This document shows positions 55,021 through 64,000 of a DNA stretch of 64,000 nt, piece after piece. A program made the translations under genes and the position numbers. The stretch covers positions 1 through 64,000 of the forward strand of contig NZ_LXNG01000009.1 of the NCBI RefSeq assembly GCF_001642575.1, read 5' to 3'. This stretch comes from Xanthomonas floridensis (GTDB lineage: Bacteria > Pseudomonadota > Gammaproteobacteria > Xanthomonadales > Xanthomonadaceae). The notes beneath the pieces are model-generated. The model did no database searches, was not told where the DNA came from, and saw only the letters and a program-made list of their open reading frames with translations. How positions within the stretch are numbered: position 1 is the first letter of the stretch; every line of letters begins with the position of its first letter.

Positions 55021-56199
55021 ATGCAGAAGGTGGATATCGCGATCATTGGTGCCGGGCCGGTAGGTCTGAGTCTTGCGCGCGCGCTGGCTGGCACCGGCCT
55101 GTCGCTGGTGTTGATCGATCAGCAGCCGCACGCGCAGCTGGCCGACCCCGCCTTCGATGGGCGCGAGATCGCGCTGACCCATGCCTCGCACGCCTTGCTG
55201 GAGCAATCGGGCATCTGGCAGCAATTCCCGGCCGAAGCAATTTCGCCTCTGCGCGATGCGCGGGTCATGGACGGACAGTCTTCATTTGCGCTGACCTTCG
55301 CCGCCTCTGCACCTGGCGCGGGCGATCTCGGCTGGCTGGTGCCCAATCACCTGATCCGGCGCGCCGCCTGGCAGGCGGTACAGGGGCAGGACGGGGTGGC
55401 GTTGCGCTGCGGTTGCAGCGTGCGCGCGATCGAGCACAGCGGCACCGGCGTGCAGCTCCAACTGTCCGATGGCCAGCGGCTGTCGGCGCGTCTGCTGGTG
55501 GCTGCCGACAGCCGGTTTTCCAGTACCCGGCGCCTGCTTGGTATTGGTGCGCAGCTGCGTGACTTCGGCAAGACCATGCTGGTGTGTCGCATGCGGCATG
55601 CGCTGCCGCATCACCATGCGGCGTGGGAGTGGTTCGGCTATGGCAAGACGCTGGCATTGCTGCCGCTGCATGGCAATCGCGCCGGCGCGGTGCTGACCTT
55701 GCCGCCGCGACGGATCGAGGCCTTGCTTGCGCTCGACGCCGTGCGGTTCGGCGCTGCGATGACCGATGCATTCGAGCACCGCCTGGGTCCGATGGATCAG
55801 GACGGCAGCCGGCATGCGTATCCATTGATCGCCAGCTATGCACAGCGCTTCGTGAGCGAGCGCGCGGCGTTGATCGGCGATGCGGCGGTGGGCATGCATC
55901 CGGTCACCGCCCACGGGTTCAACTTCGGACTGCAGAGCCAGGCACGCCTGGCCGAGCGCGTGCGTCGAGCGGCGGCCAGCGGGCGGGACATTGGCAGCGC
56001 CGTGCTGCTGCACGACTACGAGCGCGCGCATCGCGTCGCCACACGCCCCTTGTACGAGGCCACCAATGCCCTGGCGGCGCTCTACACGGACGATCGCCTG
56101 CCGGCACGGCTCGCCCGAGCGGGAGCGCTGCGGGCCGCGCATGTGGTGGCGCCATTCAAGCGGGCGATTGCTGCGCATCTGGTCCAGCGGGGTGCCTGA
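55021..56199 (+). CDS. ubiM: FAD-dependent ubiquinone hydroxylase, UbiM type
   Basis: This 392-residue flavoprotein monooxygenase of the UbiH/UbiF group has an FAD-binding GAGPVGLSLARAL start, a middle GWLVPNHLIRRAAWQAV, and the GDAAVGMHPVTAHGFNFGL motif. The segment FDGREIALTHASHALLEQSG followed by ISPLRDARVMDG is typical of UbiM, which hydroxylates the ubiquinone precursor ring. The flanking genes are not in the ubiquinone pathway. An FNR-like palindrome upstream suggests oxygen-dependent control, unusual for an oxygen-using enzyme. MQKVDIAII is the natural start. Confidence 0.85.
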   Translation: MQKVDIAIIGAGPVGLSLARALAGTGLSLVLIDQQPHAQLADPAFDGREIALTHASHALLEQSGIWQQFPAEAISPLRDARVMDGQSSFALTFAASAPGAGDLGWLVPNHLIRRAAWQAVQGQDGVALRCGCSVRAIEHSGTGVQLQLSDGQRLSARLLVAADSRFSSTRRLLGIGAQLRDFGKTMLVCRMRHALPHHHAAWEWFGYGKTLALLPLHGNRAGAVLTLPPRRIEALLALDAVRFGAAMTDAFEHRLGPMDQDGSRHAYPLIASYAQRFVSERAALIGDAAVGMHPVTAHGFNFGLQSQARLAERVRRAAASGRDIGSAVLLHDYERAHRVATRPLYEATNALAALYTDDRLPARLARAGALRAAHVVAPFKRAIAAHLVQRGA

Positions 56200-56352
56200 G
56201 GCGTTGCGACTGTGGCGCGAAAATCATCACCTGTTGCACCACGCTGCCTCAGCCCGGCGCACTAGCGTTTGAAGCCTGTTTCCATGCCTGATGGAGCCAT
56301 GTTGCGCACCGGCCACGCATCCTTGCGCATGCCGCAAGCGCGCTGGCTAAGC

Positions 56353-56673
56353 TCAGCGCAAGGCGTCTACCCGCGCAACGATCGCCTCGATCGCGGCCTG
56401 CGCATCGCCGCAGCGCAAGGCCTGTTCCAGTAGCGGAATTACCCAGGCGCAGCCGGCCTTGGTCACGTCCGCGCGCCAGTCGCCACGCCAGCCTTCCAGC
56501 TCGTGCAGCGCCAGCATGCTGCAGCCGCCGCGCTCGGCATGGCCGCCGCGGATGGAGTGCTCCAACCAGAACGGCGTTGCCGAACCGATGGCGATCGAAA
56601 ATACATGGACGTCGTGCTCCGGGTCGTCGGCCGAGGGTGCGATGTTGCGCTGGCCGATCTCCACCACCTTCAT
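56353..56673 (-). CDS. Hypothetical protein, 106 residues
   Basis: Not recognised. The protein begins MKVVEIGQRNIAPSADDPEH and ends with a helical RCGDAQAAIEAIVARVDALR. It has two buried-looking Cys and no membrane segment. The ATG overlaps the stop of the S4 gene by 4 bases, so the pair is translationally coupled. Confidence 0.65.
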   Translation of the reverse strand: MKVVEIGQRNIAPSADDPEHDVHVFSIAIGSATPFWLEHSIRGGHAERGGCSMLALHELEGWRGDWRADVTKAGCAWVIPLLEQALRCGDAQAAIEAIVARVDALR

Positions 56674-56912
56674 TCGGCCGGTGCCGCGTCCGGGTCCATC
56701 GCCATCACGCGAATCTCCACATCCTCCAGCTGCACCACCTGACCGGGACGAATCTTGGCGGTCTTGCGCAGCTCCTGCGCACCGTCGACGTTGACCGCAC
56801 CGCTGGCGACGATCGCCTTGCCCTGGCCGCCGCTGTCGGCGAGGCCAGCCAGCTTGAGCAACTGGTGGAGCTCGATGTACTCGCCGTCGATGTCGAATTC
56901 CAGGATCTGCAT
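56670..56912 (-). CDS. S4-domain RNA-binding protein (YbcJ-like)
   Basis: The 80-residue protein is almost a bare S4 domain: MQILEFDIDGEYIELHQLLK, then GLADSGGQGKAIVASGAVNVDG and KIRPGQVVQL. YbcJ-type proteins bind structured RNA; the partner is unknown. The start at 56912 is chosen because it opens the domain directly; a longer frame would add a Trp/Cys/Arg-rich leader without a ribosome binding site. The next gene overlaps by 4 bases. Confidence 0.82.
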   Translation of the reverse strand: MQILEFDIDGEYIELHQLLKLAGLADSGGQGKAIVASGAVNVDGAQELRKTAKIRPGQVVQLEDVEIRVMAMDPDAAPAE

Positions 56913-57063
56913 GCTGCGCTCGTTGACGAAAAGAGAGCGATTATCCGCCTGCGGTAGCCGACAGCACCACCACCGATTGCGCCGCACTGGAGGACGCCGT
57001 CGGTGGTCCTGGCCCGGGCACGGTCTGGGTCAGCAGGGGCGCATTCGACGCAACCCGGCACGC

Positions 57064-57711
57064 TCACTGGCGCCGGAAGTGCGCGATCTCCGCCAGCAGG
57101 CGCGTCGCGCGGGTCATGCCGCGCCCGGCATGTGCGTCGTCCAGGCGATCCAGCCAGGGATGGCGCGCGTGCTGCAGGCGCCGGTAGCCATACCAGGTGC
57201 CGACGATGCCGATCACGCCGAAGACCGCATTGAGCAGCAGCCACCCGTGAGGCAGGCCGATACCGGTGAGCCAGCGCCAGAGGCTGTCGGCCACCGCCAC
57301 CCACAGCAGCCAGAACGCCATGCCCAGCCAGGGCGCCACCCGTGTGCGCCAGCGGCGCAGCTGCGCGAGCGCCTGCTGGGTCTGCAACAGCGGCCCGGCA
57401 AAGTCCAGTCGCGCCAGCAGCTGCAGTTGCCGTACCGCCGACAGTGCCAGCGCCACACACCACAACTGCAGCAGCACGCCGCCGATGATCGCCGCCATGT
57501 CGTCTCCGCTGCCGCTCCAGCTGCGCGCCACCACGCTGCCCAGCGCGATGGCGCACAGCAGCTGCGCCGATTGGCTCAGCCACAGCGGGCGCAGGCTGGC
57601 GTGCGCGGCGTTGCTGTGGGCTTGCTCACGCAATTGGCCGATCTGCGCGGCCTGTTGGTCCAGGCGGTGTTCCAGGGTGGTCCAGGCGTGGTGCATGTCA
57701 TCCAGTTCCAT
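57064..57711 (-). CDS. Membrane protein next to the sigma factor
   Basis: The 215-residue protein begins MELDDMHHAWTTLEHRLDQQ, with a coiled N terminus, then four hydrophobic segments (SQSAQLLCAIALGSVVA, AIIGGVLLQLWCVALAL, APWLGMAFWLLWVAVA and LLNAVFGVIGIVGTWYG). It starts 24 bases after the stop of the sigma factor gene on the same strand. Membrane partners in such positions can act as anti-sigma factors, but no zinc or anti-sigma motif is seen. The function is unknown. Confidence 0.75.
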   Translation of the reverse strand: MELDDMHHAWTTLEHRLDQQAAQIGQLREQAHSNAAHASLRPLWLSQSAQLLCAIALGSVVARSWSGSGDDMAAIIGGVLLQLWCVALALSAVRQLQLLARLDFAGPLLQTQQALAQLRRWRTRVAPWLGMAFWLLWVAVADSLWRWLTGIGLPHGWLLLNAVFGVIGIVGTWYGYRRLQHARHPWLDRLDDAHAGRGMTRATRLLAEIAHFRRQ

Positions 57712-57735
57712 GGCGGCTCCAGTGCGGTGGTGAGG

Positions 57736-58236
57736 TCAGAGGTCGGTGCGAATGCGGGCTTTCAGGCGGCTGAGTTTGGTGGCGACATTGGTCTCGCTGA
57801 TGCCGAGCACCTCGCCGATCTCGCGGTAGCTGTGTTCGTCCAGATAGAGCAGCAACAGGGCACGGTCCAGCGGCGGTTGTTGCGCGATGAAGGCATAAAG
57901 CGCATGCACCTGCTGCTCGCGGACGGGGTCGTGTGCCAGTGGATCGGCGATGCGATCGACCACCGCATCCAGCGCGATCGGTTCGCCGGGCATCCGGCTG
58001 CGGCCGCGCAGGTCGCTGATCGCCACGTTCAGCGCGATGCGGTACATCCAGGTGGAAAAGCGCCGGCCCGGGTCGTAGCTGGGAAAGGCCCGCCACAGCT
58101 GGGCGGCGATTTCCTGGGCGAGCTCGTCGCGGTCGTCGCGGTCGCGGCAATAGCTGGCCGCGACCTTCAGCGCAATGCCGCGGTGCTGCTGCAGCAGGCT
58201 GCTGAAACGGGCTTGGAGGTCTGTGTCCAGGGGCAT
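57736..58236 (-). CDS. RNA polymerase sigma factor, ECF type
   Basis: The 166-residue sigma factor has region 2 (DELAQEIAAQLWRAFPSYDP and FSTWMYRIALNVAISDLRGR) and region 4 (LLLLYLDEHSYREIGEVLGI followed by SETNVATKLSRLKARIR). The linker is short, as in ECF sigma factors. It should be controlled by its neighbour or a signal in the membrane. The start at 58236 lacks a Shine-Dalgarno sequence; a GTG at 58305 in frame is an alternative. It is divergent from the DEAD-box helicase gene. Confidence 0.83.
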   Translation of the reverse strand: MPLDTDLQARFSSLLQQHRGIALKVAASYCRDRDDRDELAQEIAAQLWRAFPSYDPGRRFSTWMYRIALNVAISDLRGRSRMPGEPIALDAVVDRIADPLAHDPVREQQVHALYAFIAQQPPLDRALLLLYLDEHSYREIGEVLGISETNVATKLSRLKARIRTDL

Positions 58237-58408
58237 GGGGCAGGGCGTGAGGAGGAGAAAAGGTTGGCTTGAGGGGATGATTCGCTGGCGCGGGCAAATC
58301 CTCACAACCTGAACGGACTGTCACGGCCCTTCGACAGCAGGGGGGGTAAGGGCGCACACTATGCTGCTTTGCGCCTGCCGGCTCCGTGCGGCGCCTCCGG
58401 AGTTACCC

Positions 58409-60310
58409 ATGACCCAAGAATCTTCCGCGCCGCTGCTGTTTGCAGACCTCGGCCTCTCGGACGCTGTGATGAAGGCCGTTGCCGCCGTCGGCTACGAGAC
58501 CCCTTCGCCGATCCAGGCCGCCACCATCCCGGCGCTGCTGGCTGGCCGCGACGTGCTCGGCCAGGCCCAGACCGGCACCGGCAAGACCGCCGCGTTCGCG
58601 CTGCCGGTGCTGTCCAATGCCGACCTGAATCAGGTCAAGCCGCAGGCGCTGGTGCTGGCCCCGACCCGCGAGCTGGCCATCCAGGTCGCCGAGGCGTTCC
58701 AGAAATATGCCGAAGCCATCCCCGGCTTCCGCGTGCTGCCGGTCTACGGCGGCCAGCCCTATGCCCAGCAGCTCAGTGCGCTCAAGCGCGGGGTGCATGT
58801 GGTGGTGGGTACCCCTGGCCGGGTAATCGATCACCTGGACCGCGGCACCCTGGATCTGTCGCAGCTGAAGACGCTGGTGCTGGACGAAGCCGACGAAATG
58901 CTGCGCATGGGCTTCATCGACGATGTCGAGGCTGTGCTCAAGAAACTGCCAGAGCAGCGCCAGGTGGCGTTGTTCTCGGCCACCATGCCGCCGGCCATCC
59001 GCCGTATCGCGCAGACCTACCTGAAAGACCCGGCCGAAGTCACCATCGCAGCCAAGACCACCACGTCGGCCAATATCCGCCAGCGTTACTGGTGGGTGAG
59101 CGGGCTGCACAAGCTGGACGCGCTGACCCGCATTCTCGAGGTCGAGCCGTTCGACGGCATGATCATCTTCGCGCGCACCAAGGCCGGTACCGAAGAGCTG
59201 GCGCAGAAGCTGCAGGCGCGCGGCATGGCTGCCGCTGCCATCAACGGCGACATGCAGCAGGCAGCCCGCGAGAAGACCATTGCCCAGCTCAAGGACGGCA
59301 AGCTGGACATCCTGGTCGCCACCGACGTGGCCGCGCGCGGCCTGGACGTGGAGCGCATCAGCCACGTGCTGAACTACGACATTCCGTACGACACCGAAAG
59401 CTATGTGCACCGCATCGGCCGCACCGGCCGTGCCGGCCGCAGCGGCGAGGCGATCCTGTTCGTCACCCCGCGCGAGAAGGGCATGCTGCGTTCGATCGAG
59501 CGCGCCACCCGCCAGCCGATCGAAGAAATGCAGCTGCCGAGCGTGGATGCAGTCAATGACACCCGCGTCGCGCGCTTCATGACCCGCATCACCGAGACGC
59601 TGGCCGGCGGCCAGATCGAGATGTATCGCGATCTGCTGCAGCGCTATGAGGCCGAAAACAACGTACCGGCGATCGATATCGCCGCCGCCATGGCCAAGCT
59701 GCTGCAGGGCGATGCGCCGTTCCTGCTGACCCCGCCGGTGCGTGGTGCGCGCGAGGACATTGCGCCGCGCGAGCGTCATGAGCGTGCCGACCGCGGCGAT
59801 CGTCCGCGCTTCGAGCCGAAGTTCGAGCGTGGCCCGCGTGCCGACGGCGACCGCGCACCGCGCCCGCCGCGTGGCGAGGATGCCGGCAGCGAGCGTCCGC
59901 GCCGTGAGCCGGCCCCGCGTGGCGAACCGGAGTTCGGTATGGAGAGCTATCGCATCGAAGTGGGCCACAGCCACGGCGTGAAGCCGGCCAACATCGTCGG
60001 CGCGATTGCCAACGAGGCCGGTCTGGAAAGCCGTTACATCGGCCGCATCGACATCCAGGACGATTACTCGATCCTGGACCTGCCGGCCGACATGCCGCGC
60101 GAACTGCTGCAGCACCTGAAGAAGGTCTGGGTGTCCGGCCAGCAGCTCAACATGCGCAAGCTGGAAGAGGGCGAGGCGGCCGCTGCGCCGTCCAAGCCGC
60201 GCTTCCCGCGCGGTGGCAAGCCGTCGGGCCGTCCGAATGGCCCCGGGCGTCCGATGGACCGCGCCGGCGCGCCGCACCGCAAGGGTCCGCCCAAGCCGCG
60301 CGGCGAGTAA
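58409..60310 (+). CDS. deaD: DEAD-box RNA helicase (DeaD/CsdA type)
   Basis: The 633-residue helicase has the Q motif (FADLGLSDAVMKAVAAVGYE then PSPIQAATIP), AQTGTGKT, DEADEM, SAT, and HRIGRTGRAGR. A DbpA-like RNA-binding domain follows (YRIEVGHSHGVKPANIVGAI), with Arg/Gly/Pro-rich segments before and after it. This is the layout of CsdA/DeaD helicases, which assist ribosome assembly and cold growth. ATG 58409 is chosen because GGAG precedes it; an in-frame leader upstream is not likely to be translated. Confidence 0.92.
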   Translation: MTQESSAPLLFADLGLSDAVMKAVAAVGYETPSPIQAATIPALLAGRDVLGQAQTGTGKTAAFALPVLSNADLNQVKPQALVLAPTRELAIQVAEAFQKYAEAIPGFRVLPVYGGQPYAQQLSALKRGVHVVVGTPGRVIDHLDRGTLDLSQLKTLVLDEADEMLRMGFIDDVEAVLKKLPEQRQVALFSATMPPAIRRIAQTYLKDPAEVTIAAKTTTSANIRQRYWWVSGLHKLDALTRILEVEPFDGMIIFARTKAGTEELAQKLQARGMAAAAINGDMQQAAREKTIAQLKDGKLDILVATDVAARGLDVERISHVLNYDIPYDTESYVHRIGRTGRAGRSGEAILFVTPREKGMLRSIERATRQPIEEMQLPSVDAVNDTRVARFMTRITETLAGGQIEMYRDLLQRYEAENNVPAIDIAAAMAKLLQGDAPFLLTPPVRGAREDIAPRERHERADRGDRPRFEPKFERGPRADGDRAPRPPRGEDAGSERPRREPAPRGEPEFGMESYRIEVGHSHGVKPANIVGAIANEAGLESRYIGRIDIQDDYSILDLPADMPRELLQHLKKVWVSGQQLNMRKLEEGEAAAAPSKPRFPRGGKPSGRPNGPGRPMDRAGAPHRKGPPKPRGE

Positions 60311-60709
60311 GCGCGGGTCACGCGCCGACTGCGCCGCCGCCAGGCGCGCGCGGCCGGTGCCCGCATTCGGCCTGCAGCTTGCGTGCCCTCCGGTTCTGAG
60401 TGCGTCGGCTAGATCCACCTGACGGCTGCTTGCGAGGTGGTATTGGCCGCTCCAGGCCGCCACCGGCGGTGGTATCGCAGGCCGGGTCCGCAGCGCATGG
60501 CTGGAATCGCTATGTTCTCAAGGACATAGCAGCGCCGACGCGCCATCCCTCGTTTCGAGGCGGTCGCGCAGATCCGGGATCGATCGGCTCCGCAAGTTGT
60601 ACCCGCGTCCCGATAAGCGGGCCCGGCCATACAGAGTGCGCCGTTGCGGCCGCTACTGCCTTCAGGCGCCCACTGGGCGCCTGAATCGCACTGGGGCGGT
60701 GAAGGACAC
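60311..60709. promoter_or_regulatory. Leader region before the GGDEF-EAL gene
   Basis: No gene is seen in these 399 bases. Two palindromes stand out: GCTATGT/ACATAGC (60509-60530) and a perfect 10-base hairpin TTCAGGCGCC/GGCGCCTGAA with loop CACTG (60661-60685) in the leader just before the start codon. Both lack T-tracts, so they could be regulatory rather than terminators. GAAGGA serves the downstream gene. Confidence 0.45.
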
Positions 60710-63118
60710 ATGGCAATGGCACAGGCAGCACGCAAGAGTGGTGGGCAGACCCTGCACCTGGTCCGCGGCTGGCTGACGTTGCCCCTGGCGCTGCTGATCG
60801 GCATGGCGGTGGTCATGGCGGTGGGCTCGGCACTGGTGATCGAAACCCAGTCCGGCGCAACCGCCTGGATCGTCGGCGAAAGCCAGTGGTCCAAGGCCCA
60901 ACAGGAATCGGTGTACTGGCTGGAACGGTACCTGGGCAGCGGCGATTCGGCCGACCTGCAGGCAGCCTGCCGCGCGCTGGAAGTGCCGCTGGGGGATCGC
61001 TCGGCGCGCATCGCGGTCGAGCAGCCGGTGATCGATTGGGACGCGGTACATGCCGGTCTGGCCGCTGGCCGCAATGCCCCAGAGGACATGCCGCAGATGG
61101 TGCGGCTGTACCGCTATGGCCAGGGCGTACCGTACCTGGGCGAGGCGATTGCGCTGTGGAAGCGCACCGACGCCGACATCCTGCAATTGAGTGCGCTGGC
61201 CGATCGTGCAGCCTCGGCACAGGCCACCGGCAAGCCGGACCCGCGCACGTTGCAGGCGCTGCGCGACGAGCTGCATCTGCTGGACGCGCGCATGCGCAGC
61301 GATGCGGCCGAATTCCTGGTGTTGCTGACCCGCTGCGCGCGCCTGCTGCACGACGTGATGGTGGTCTGCAGTTTGGCCACCTTGCTCCTGGTGCTGACCA
61401 CCTGCGTGCTGGCGATGCGCCGCATCCGCGATTACCTGCTGTCGCACGAGGGACGCTTTCGCACCGCGTTCCAGCAGGCCGCGCTGGGCATGGTCAAGTT
61501 CGACCTACGTGGCCATGTGCTGGACGCCAACGCGTCGATGGCCAATATCCTGCGCTACCGCCCGGACGAACTACCGGGCTGCACGCTGGCGGAGGTGATG
61601 CATCCGGACGACATCGTGCTGGACGGCCGCGGCATGATCGACTGGCCACGCCTGATGCAATCGGGCGAGCTGCGCTTTCTGCGGGCCGATGGCGGGGTGA
61701 TGTGGGGCCGCTGGAGCGCCTCGCTGGTGGAACCTGGCCCGGAAGAGCCCACGCTGGTGCTGGCGGTGATCGAGGATGTCTCGCACGCGCACGAACTGGC
61801 CGACGAGGTCGCCTTCCACGCGCGCCACGATGCCTTGACCGGTCTGATCAACCGCCGCGAGATCGAGCGGCGTCTGCTGCGGCTGATCGAGCCGCCGCAG
61901 TCGCCGCAGCTGTGCCATGCGCTGTGCTTCGTCGATCTGGACCACTTCAAGCTGGTCAATGACACCTTCGGGCACGCGGTCGGCGACAAGTTCCTGTGCC
62001 ACTTCGCCGATGTCATCACCATGCAGCTGCGCCCCGGTGATTGGCTGGGGCGGCTGGGGGGCGACGAGTTCGCGATCCTGCTGGCCAATACCGACCTGGC
62101 GCAGGCGCAAGCGCTGCTGGAGCGCATGCATGGCGTGCTCGGGCAGCCGTGGAGCCATCAGGACGGTCGGCCGCTGACGCCGAGTTGCAGCTTCGGGGTG
62201 GTGGAAATCCGCCAGGGCGCCAGCGACGTCAATGCCTTGATGACCGCGGCCGACCTGGCCTGTTTCGCGGCCAAGGAAGAAGGCCGCAACCGCATTCGCT
62301 GCTTCGGCGAAAACGATCTGGCTCTGGCGCGGCGGCGTCACGACGGTGGCTGGATCAGCGCCGTGCAACAGGCCATCGCCGAAGAACGCCTTCTGCTGTA
62401 TGCGCAGAAGATCCAGGTGCTGAGCGACCCCGGGCGCCTGCAATACGAAGTGCTGGTGCGCATGCGCGCGCGCGATGGGCGGGTGCTGAGCCCGGGCGAA
62501 TTCCTGCCGGCGGTGGAGCGCTACGGGCTGGGGCGCATGGTCGATGCCTACGTGCTGGAGACCCTGTGCGCGCAGCTGGCTGCCAGCCCGATGCATGTGG
62601 CCACGCTGGATTTGTGCCACGTCAACCTGTCCGCACAATCGATCGCGCAACCGGATTTTCTCGATTTCGTCTGCGCCCTGTTCGAGCGCTATCCCGCGCT
62701 GGTGCCCAAGTTGTGCATGGAAATCACCGAGACCGCAGTGATCGGCGACCTGGAACATGCGCAGCGCTTCGTGCAGAGCGTGCGCGCGCGCGGGTGCCAT
62801 GTGGCGCTGGACGACTTCGGCAGCGGGCTGGCCTCGTTCGGCTACCTCAAGCAGTTCACCGTGGATGTGCTGAAGATCGATTGCGGCTTCGTGCGCAACT
62901 ACGCGCACGATGCCGTGGATCGCGCGGCGGTGCATTCGATTGCCCAGGTCGGCCTGGCGCTGGGGATCGAAGTGGTGGCAGAAGGCGTGGAGTCGGAGTC
63001 CGATATTCCCGGCCTGCGCGACGCGGGGGTAGGCCAGGTGCAGGGGTTCAGCCTGCATCGCCCGTGTCCGCTGGACGACCTGATCGCGCCGCAGCCGCTG
63101 CTGATGGTGAGCGGCTAG
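60710..63118 (+). CDS. Membrane PAS-GGDEF-EAL(EVL) protein
   Basis: The 802-residue protein has a first helix (LTLPLALLIGMAVVMAVGSA), a periplasmic sensor of about 180 residues, a second helix (VVCSLATLLLVLTTCVLAM), a PAS domain, a GGDEF domain with intact GGDEF and an RxxD inhibition site (RPGD) five residues upstream, and an EAL domain whose signature reads EVL (YEVLVRM) and has DDFGSGLASFGYL. It should make and degrade c-di-GMP; both halves look able to bind. A hairpin lies in the leader. No partner gene is beside it. Confidence 0.88.
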   Translation: MAMAQAARKSGGQTLHLVRGWLTLPLALLIGMAVVMAVGSALVIETQSGATAWIVGESQWSKAQQESVYWLERYLGSGDSADLQAACRALEVPLGDRSARIAVEQPVIDWDAVHAGLAAGRNAPEDMPQMVRLYRYGQGVPYLGEAIALWKRTDADILQLSALADRAASAQATGKPDPRTLQALRDELHLLDARMRSDAAEFLVLLTRCARLLHDVMVVCSLATLLLVLTTCVLAMRRIRDYLLSHEGRFRTAFQQAALGMVKFDLRGHVLDANASMANILRYRPDELPGCTLAEVMHPDDIVLDGRGMIDWPRLMQSGELRFLRADGGVMWGRWSASLVEPGPEEPTLVLAVIEDVSHAHELADEVAFHARHDALTGLINRREIERRLLRLIEPPQSPQLCHALCFVDLDHFKLVNDTFGHAVGDKFLCHFADVITMQLRPGDWLGRLGGDEFAILLANTDLAQAQALLERMHGVLGQPWSHQDGRPLTPSCSFGVVEIRQGASDVNALMTAADLACFAAKEEGRNRIRCFGENDLALARRRHDGGWISAVQQAIAEERLLLYAQKIQVLSDPGRLQYEVLVRMRARDGRVLSPGEFLPAVERYGLGRMVDAYVLETLCAQLAASPMHVATLDLCHVNLSAQSIAQPDFLDFVCALFERYPALVPKLCMEITETAVIGDLEHAQRFVQSVRARGCHVALDDFGSGLASFGYLKQFTVDVLKIDCGFVRNYAHDAVDRAAVHSIAQVGLALGIEVVAEGVESESDIPGLRDAGVGQVQGFSLHRPCPLDDLIAPQPLLMVSG

Positions 63119-63290
63119 GGCCGGTCATTGCAGTTGCCAGCGCGCCATCCGGCCCTAAGACTCCGGCGGCGTATGGGGACGCGTTGTTTGGGAGATGCGC
63201 CACTGCTGCGCAAGCCGCTCAGCACACAGGTGCTGCGCTACCGCCTGCAGGCGACGGCGCACGGCCGCCGAAATCGCCGATAATTGGCGA

Positions 63291-64000
63291 ATGACCAACC
63301 GACTCAACAAACATATCGCCGAGACCGGCTTTTGCTCGCGCCGCGAGGCCGACCGCCTGATCGGCGAACGCCGCGTCACCGTCAATGGCGTGGTGGCCGG
63401 CACCGGCGCGGTGGTGGGCGACGACGACACCGTGCTGGTGGACGGCCAGCCGCTGCGCGCACGTGAGGCCAAGAAGCCCGGCGGCCGCAAGCATGTCTAC
63501 ATCGCGCTCAACAAGCCGGTGGGCATTACCTGCACCACCGAGAGTTCGGTCAAGGGCAATATCGTGGAATTCGTCGGCCACGAGCAGCGCATCTTTCCGA
63601 TCGGCCGCCTGGACAAGGATTCCGAAGGGCTGATCCTGATGACCAGCAACGGCAACATCGTCAACGAGATCCTGCGCGCAGAAAACCGCCATCAGAAGGA
63701 GTACCTGGTGGCGGTCAACAAGCCGGTCACCGATGAATTCCTGCGCGGCATGGCGCGCGGCGTGCGCATCCACAACGAGACCACGTTGCCGTGCCGCACT
63801 GCGCGGATCGCCAAGTTCGGGTTCCGCATCGTGCTGGAGCAGGGCTTGAACCGGCAGATCCGCCTGATGGCCGCCGAGTTCGGCTACCGGGTGACGCAGC
63901 TGCGCCGGGTGCGGATCGACAACATCAAGCTGGCCGCGCTCAAACCGGGGCAATGGCGCAATCTCAGCGATGCGGAGCTGCGTGGTTTGCTGCCGCAGCG
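63291..64000 (+). CDS. rluF: 23S rRNA pseudouridine synthase RluF, partial
   Basis: The first 236 residues of an RluB/E/F-family enzyme are seen; the gene runs off the window. An N-terminal S4 domain (RLNKHIAETGFCSRREADRL) is followed by the catalytic domain with GRLDKDSEGLIL (catalytic Asp) and LEQGLNRQIRLMA. The close likeness to E. coli RluF (NIVEFVGHEQRIFPIGRLDK, RVTQLRRVRIDNI) supports RluF, which modifies U2604 of 23S rRNA. ATG 63291 is a natural start. Confidence 0.88.
   Translation, partial: MTNRLNKHIAETGFCSRREADRLIGERRVTVNGVVAGTGAVVGDDDTVLVDGQPLRAREAKKPGGRKHVYIALNKPVGITCTTESSVKGNIVEFVGHEQRIFPIGRLDKDSEGLILMTSNGNIVNEILRAENRHQKEYLVAVNKPVTDEFLRGMARGVRIHNETTLPCRTARIAKFGFRIVLEQGLNRQIRLMAAEFGYRVTQLRRVRIDNIKLAALKPGQWRNLSDAELRGLLPQ

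Noticed and set aside
58403-60463. Long open frame antisense to the DeaD gene
   Set aside because: Same shadow effect; the helicase motifs on the plus strand are unambiguous.

Overview
The window is GC-rich gammaproteobacterial chromosome. Gene content and protein sequences point to Xanthomonas, probably the citri/euvesicatoria/oryzae side of the genus. Supporting signs are a nucleotide phosphodiesterase with the XacNPP residue layout, a UbiM-type ubiquinone hydroxylase, an SmeDEF-type efflux operon, creBC/creD, an Ada-AlkA fusion, and many TonB receptors and secreted proteases. Species cannot be fixed from the sequence alone. I see no tRNA, rRNA or CRISPR array.

Layout. Positions 1-6.4 kb are an accessory island: the 3' end of an IS3-family transposase, a structured RNA leader before a 59-residue SymE-like toxin gene, a decayed duplicate of a toxin module, an Imm11 (DUF1629) immunity gene, a very large AHH-nuclease toxin split by a +1 frameshift, and a coiled-coil/membrane protein of unknown role. 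From 6.4 to 22.7 kb is core chromosome: mfd, a GNAT acetyltransferase, rlmJ, creB-creC, a secreted papain-like protease, creD, a second GNAT, a nitrilase-family amidohydrolase, a DUF3616 protein, gltX and zur. A TetR repressor then diverges from a three-gene RND efflux operon (23.1-29.7 kb), which runs into a second TetR gene.

Positions 30.4-39.8 kb form an eroded accessory stretch: a truncated aldo/keto reductase, LysR and AraC regulators, a cupin, a deletion scar that fuses the 3' ends of a LysR gene and an MFS gene, and a subtilisin/kexin-like (S8, P-domain) protease. The protease is followed by a gene that may encode a trans-acting I9-like propeptide, and by two decayed protease copies. 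Two TonB receptors follow. The second (ZnuD-like) and a divergent MerC-family gene each have a Zur-box-like site, and zur lies 22 kb away in the same window.

Positions 45.6-64 kb are core again: ribosomal protein Thx, a CLC antiporter, NPP phosphodiesterase, an ogt/ada-alkA alkylation repair pair, lipoproteins and membrane proteins, MAPEG, ubiM behind a perfect FNR/ANR-type palindrome, an S4 RNA-binding protein, a sigma factor with a membrane partner, a DeaD-type helicase, a PAS-GGDEF-EVL protein and rluF, which runs off the end.

The best second-look items are the 5' toxin island with its switch-like leader, the Zur regulon pieces, the Cre tag before creD, the class-II FNR-like promoter of ubiM, and the protease/propeptide cluster.
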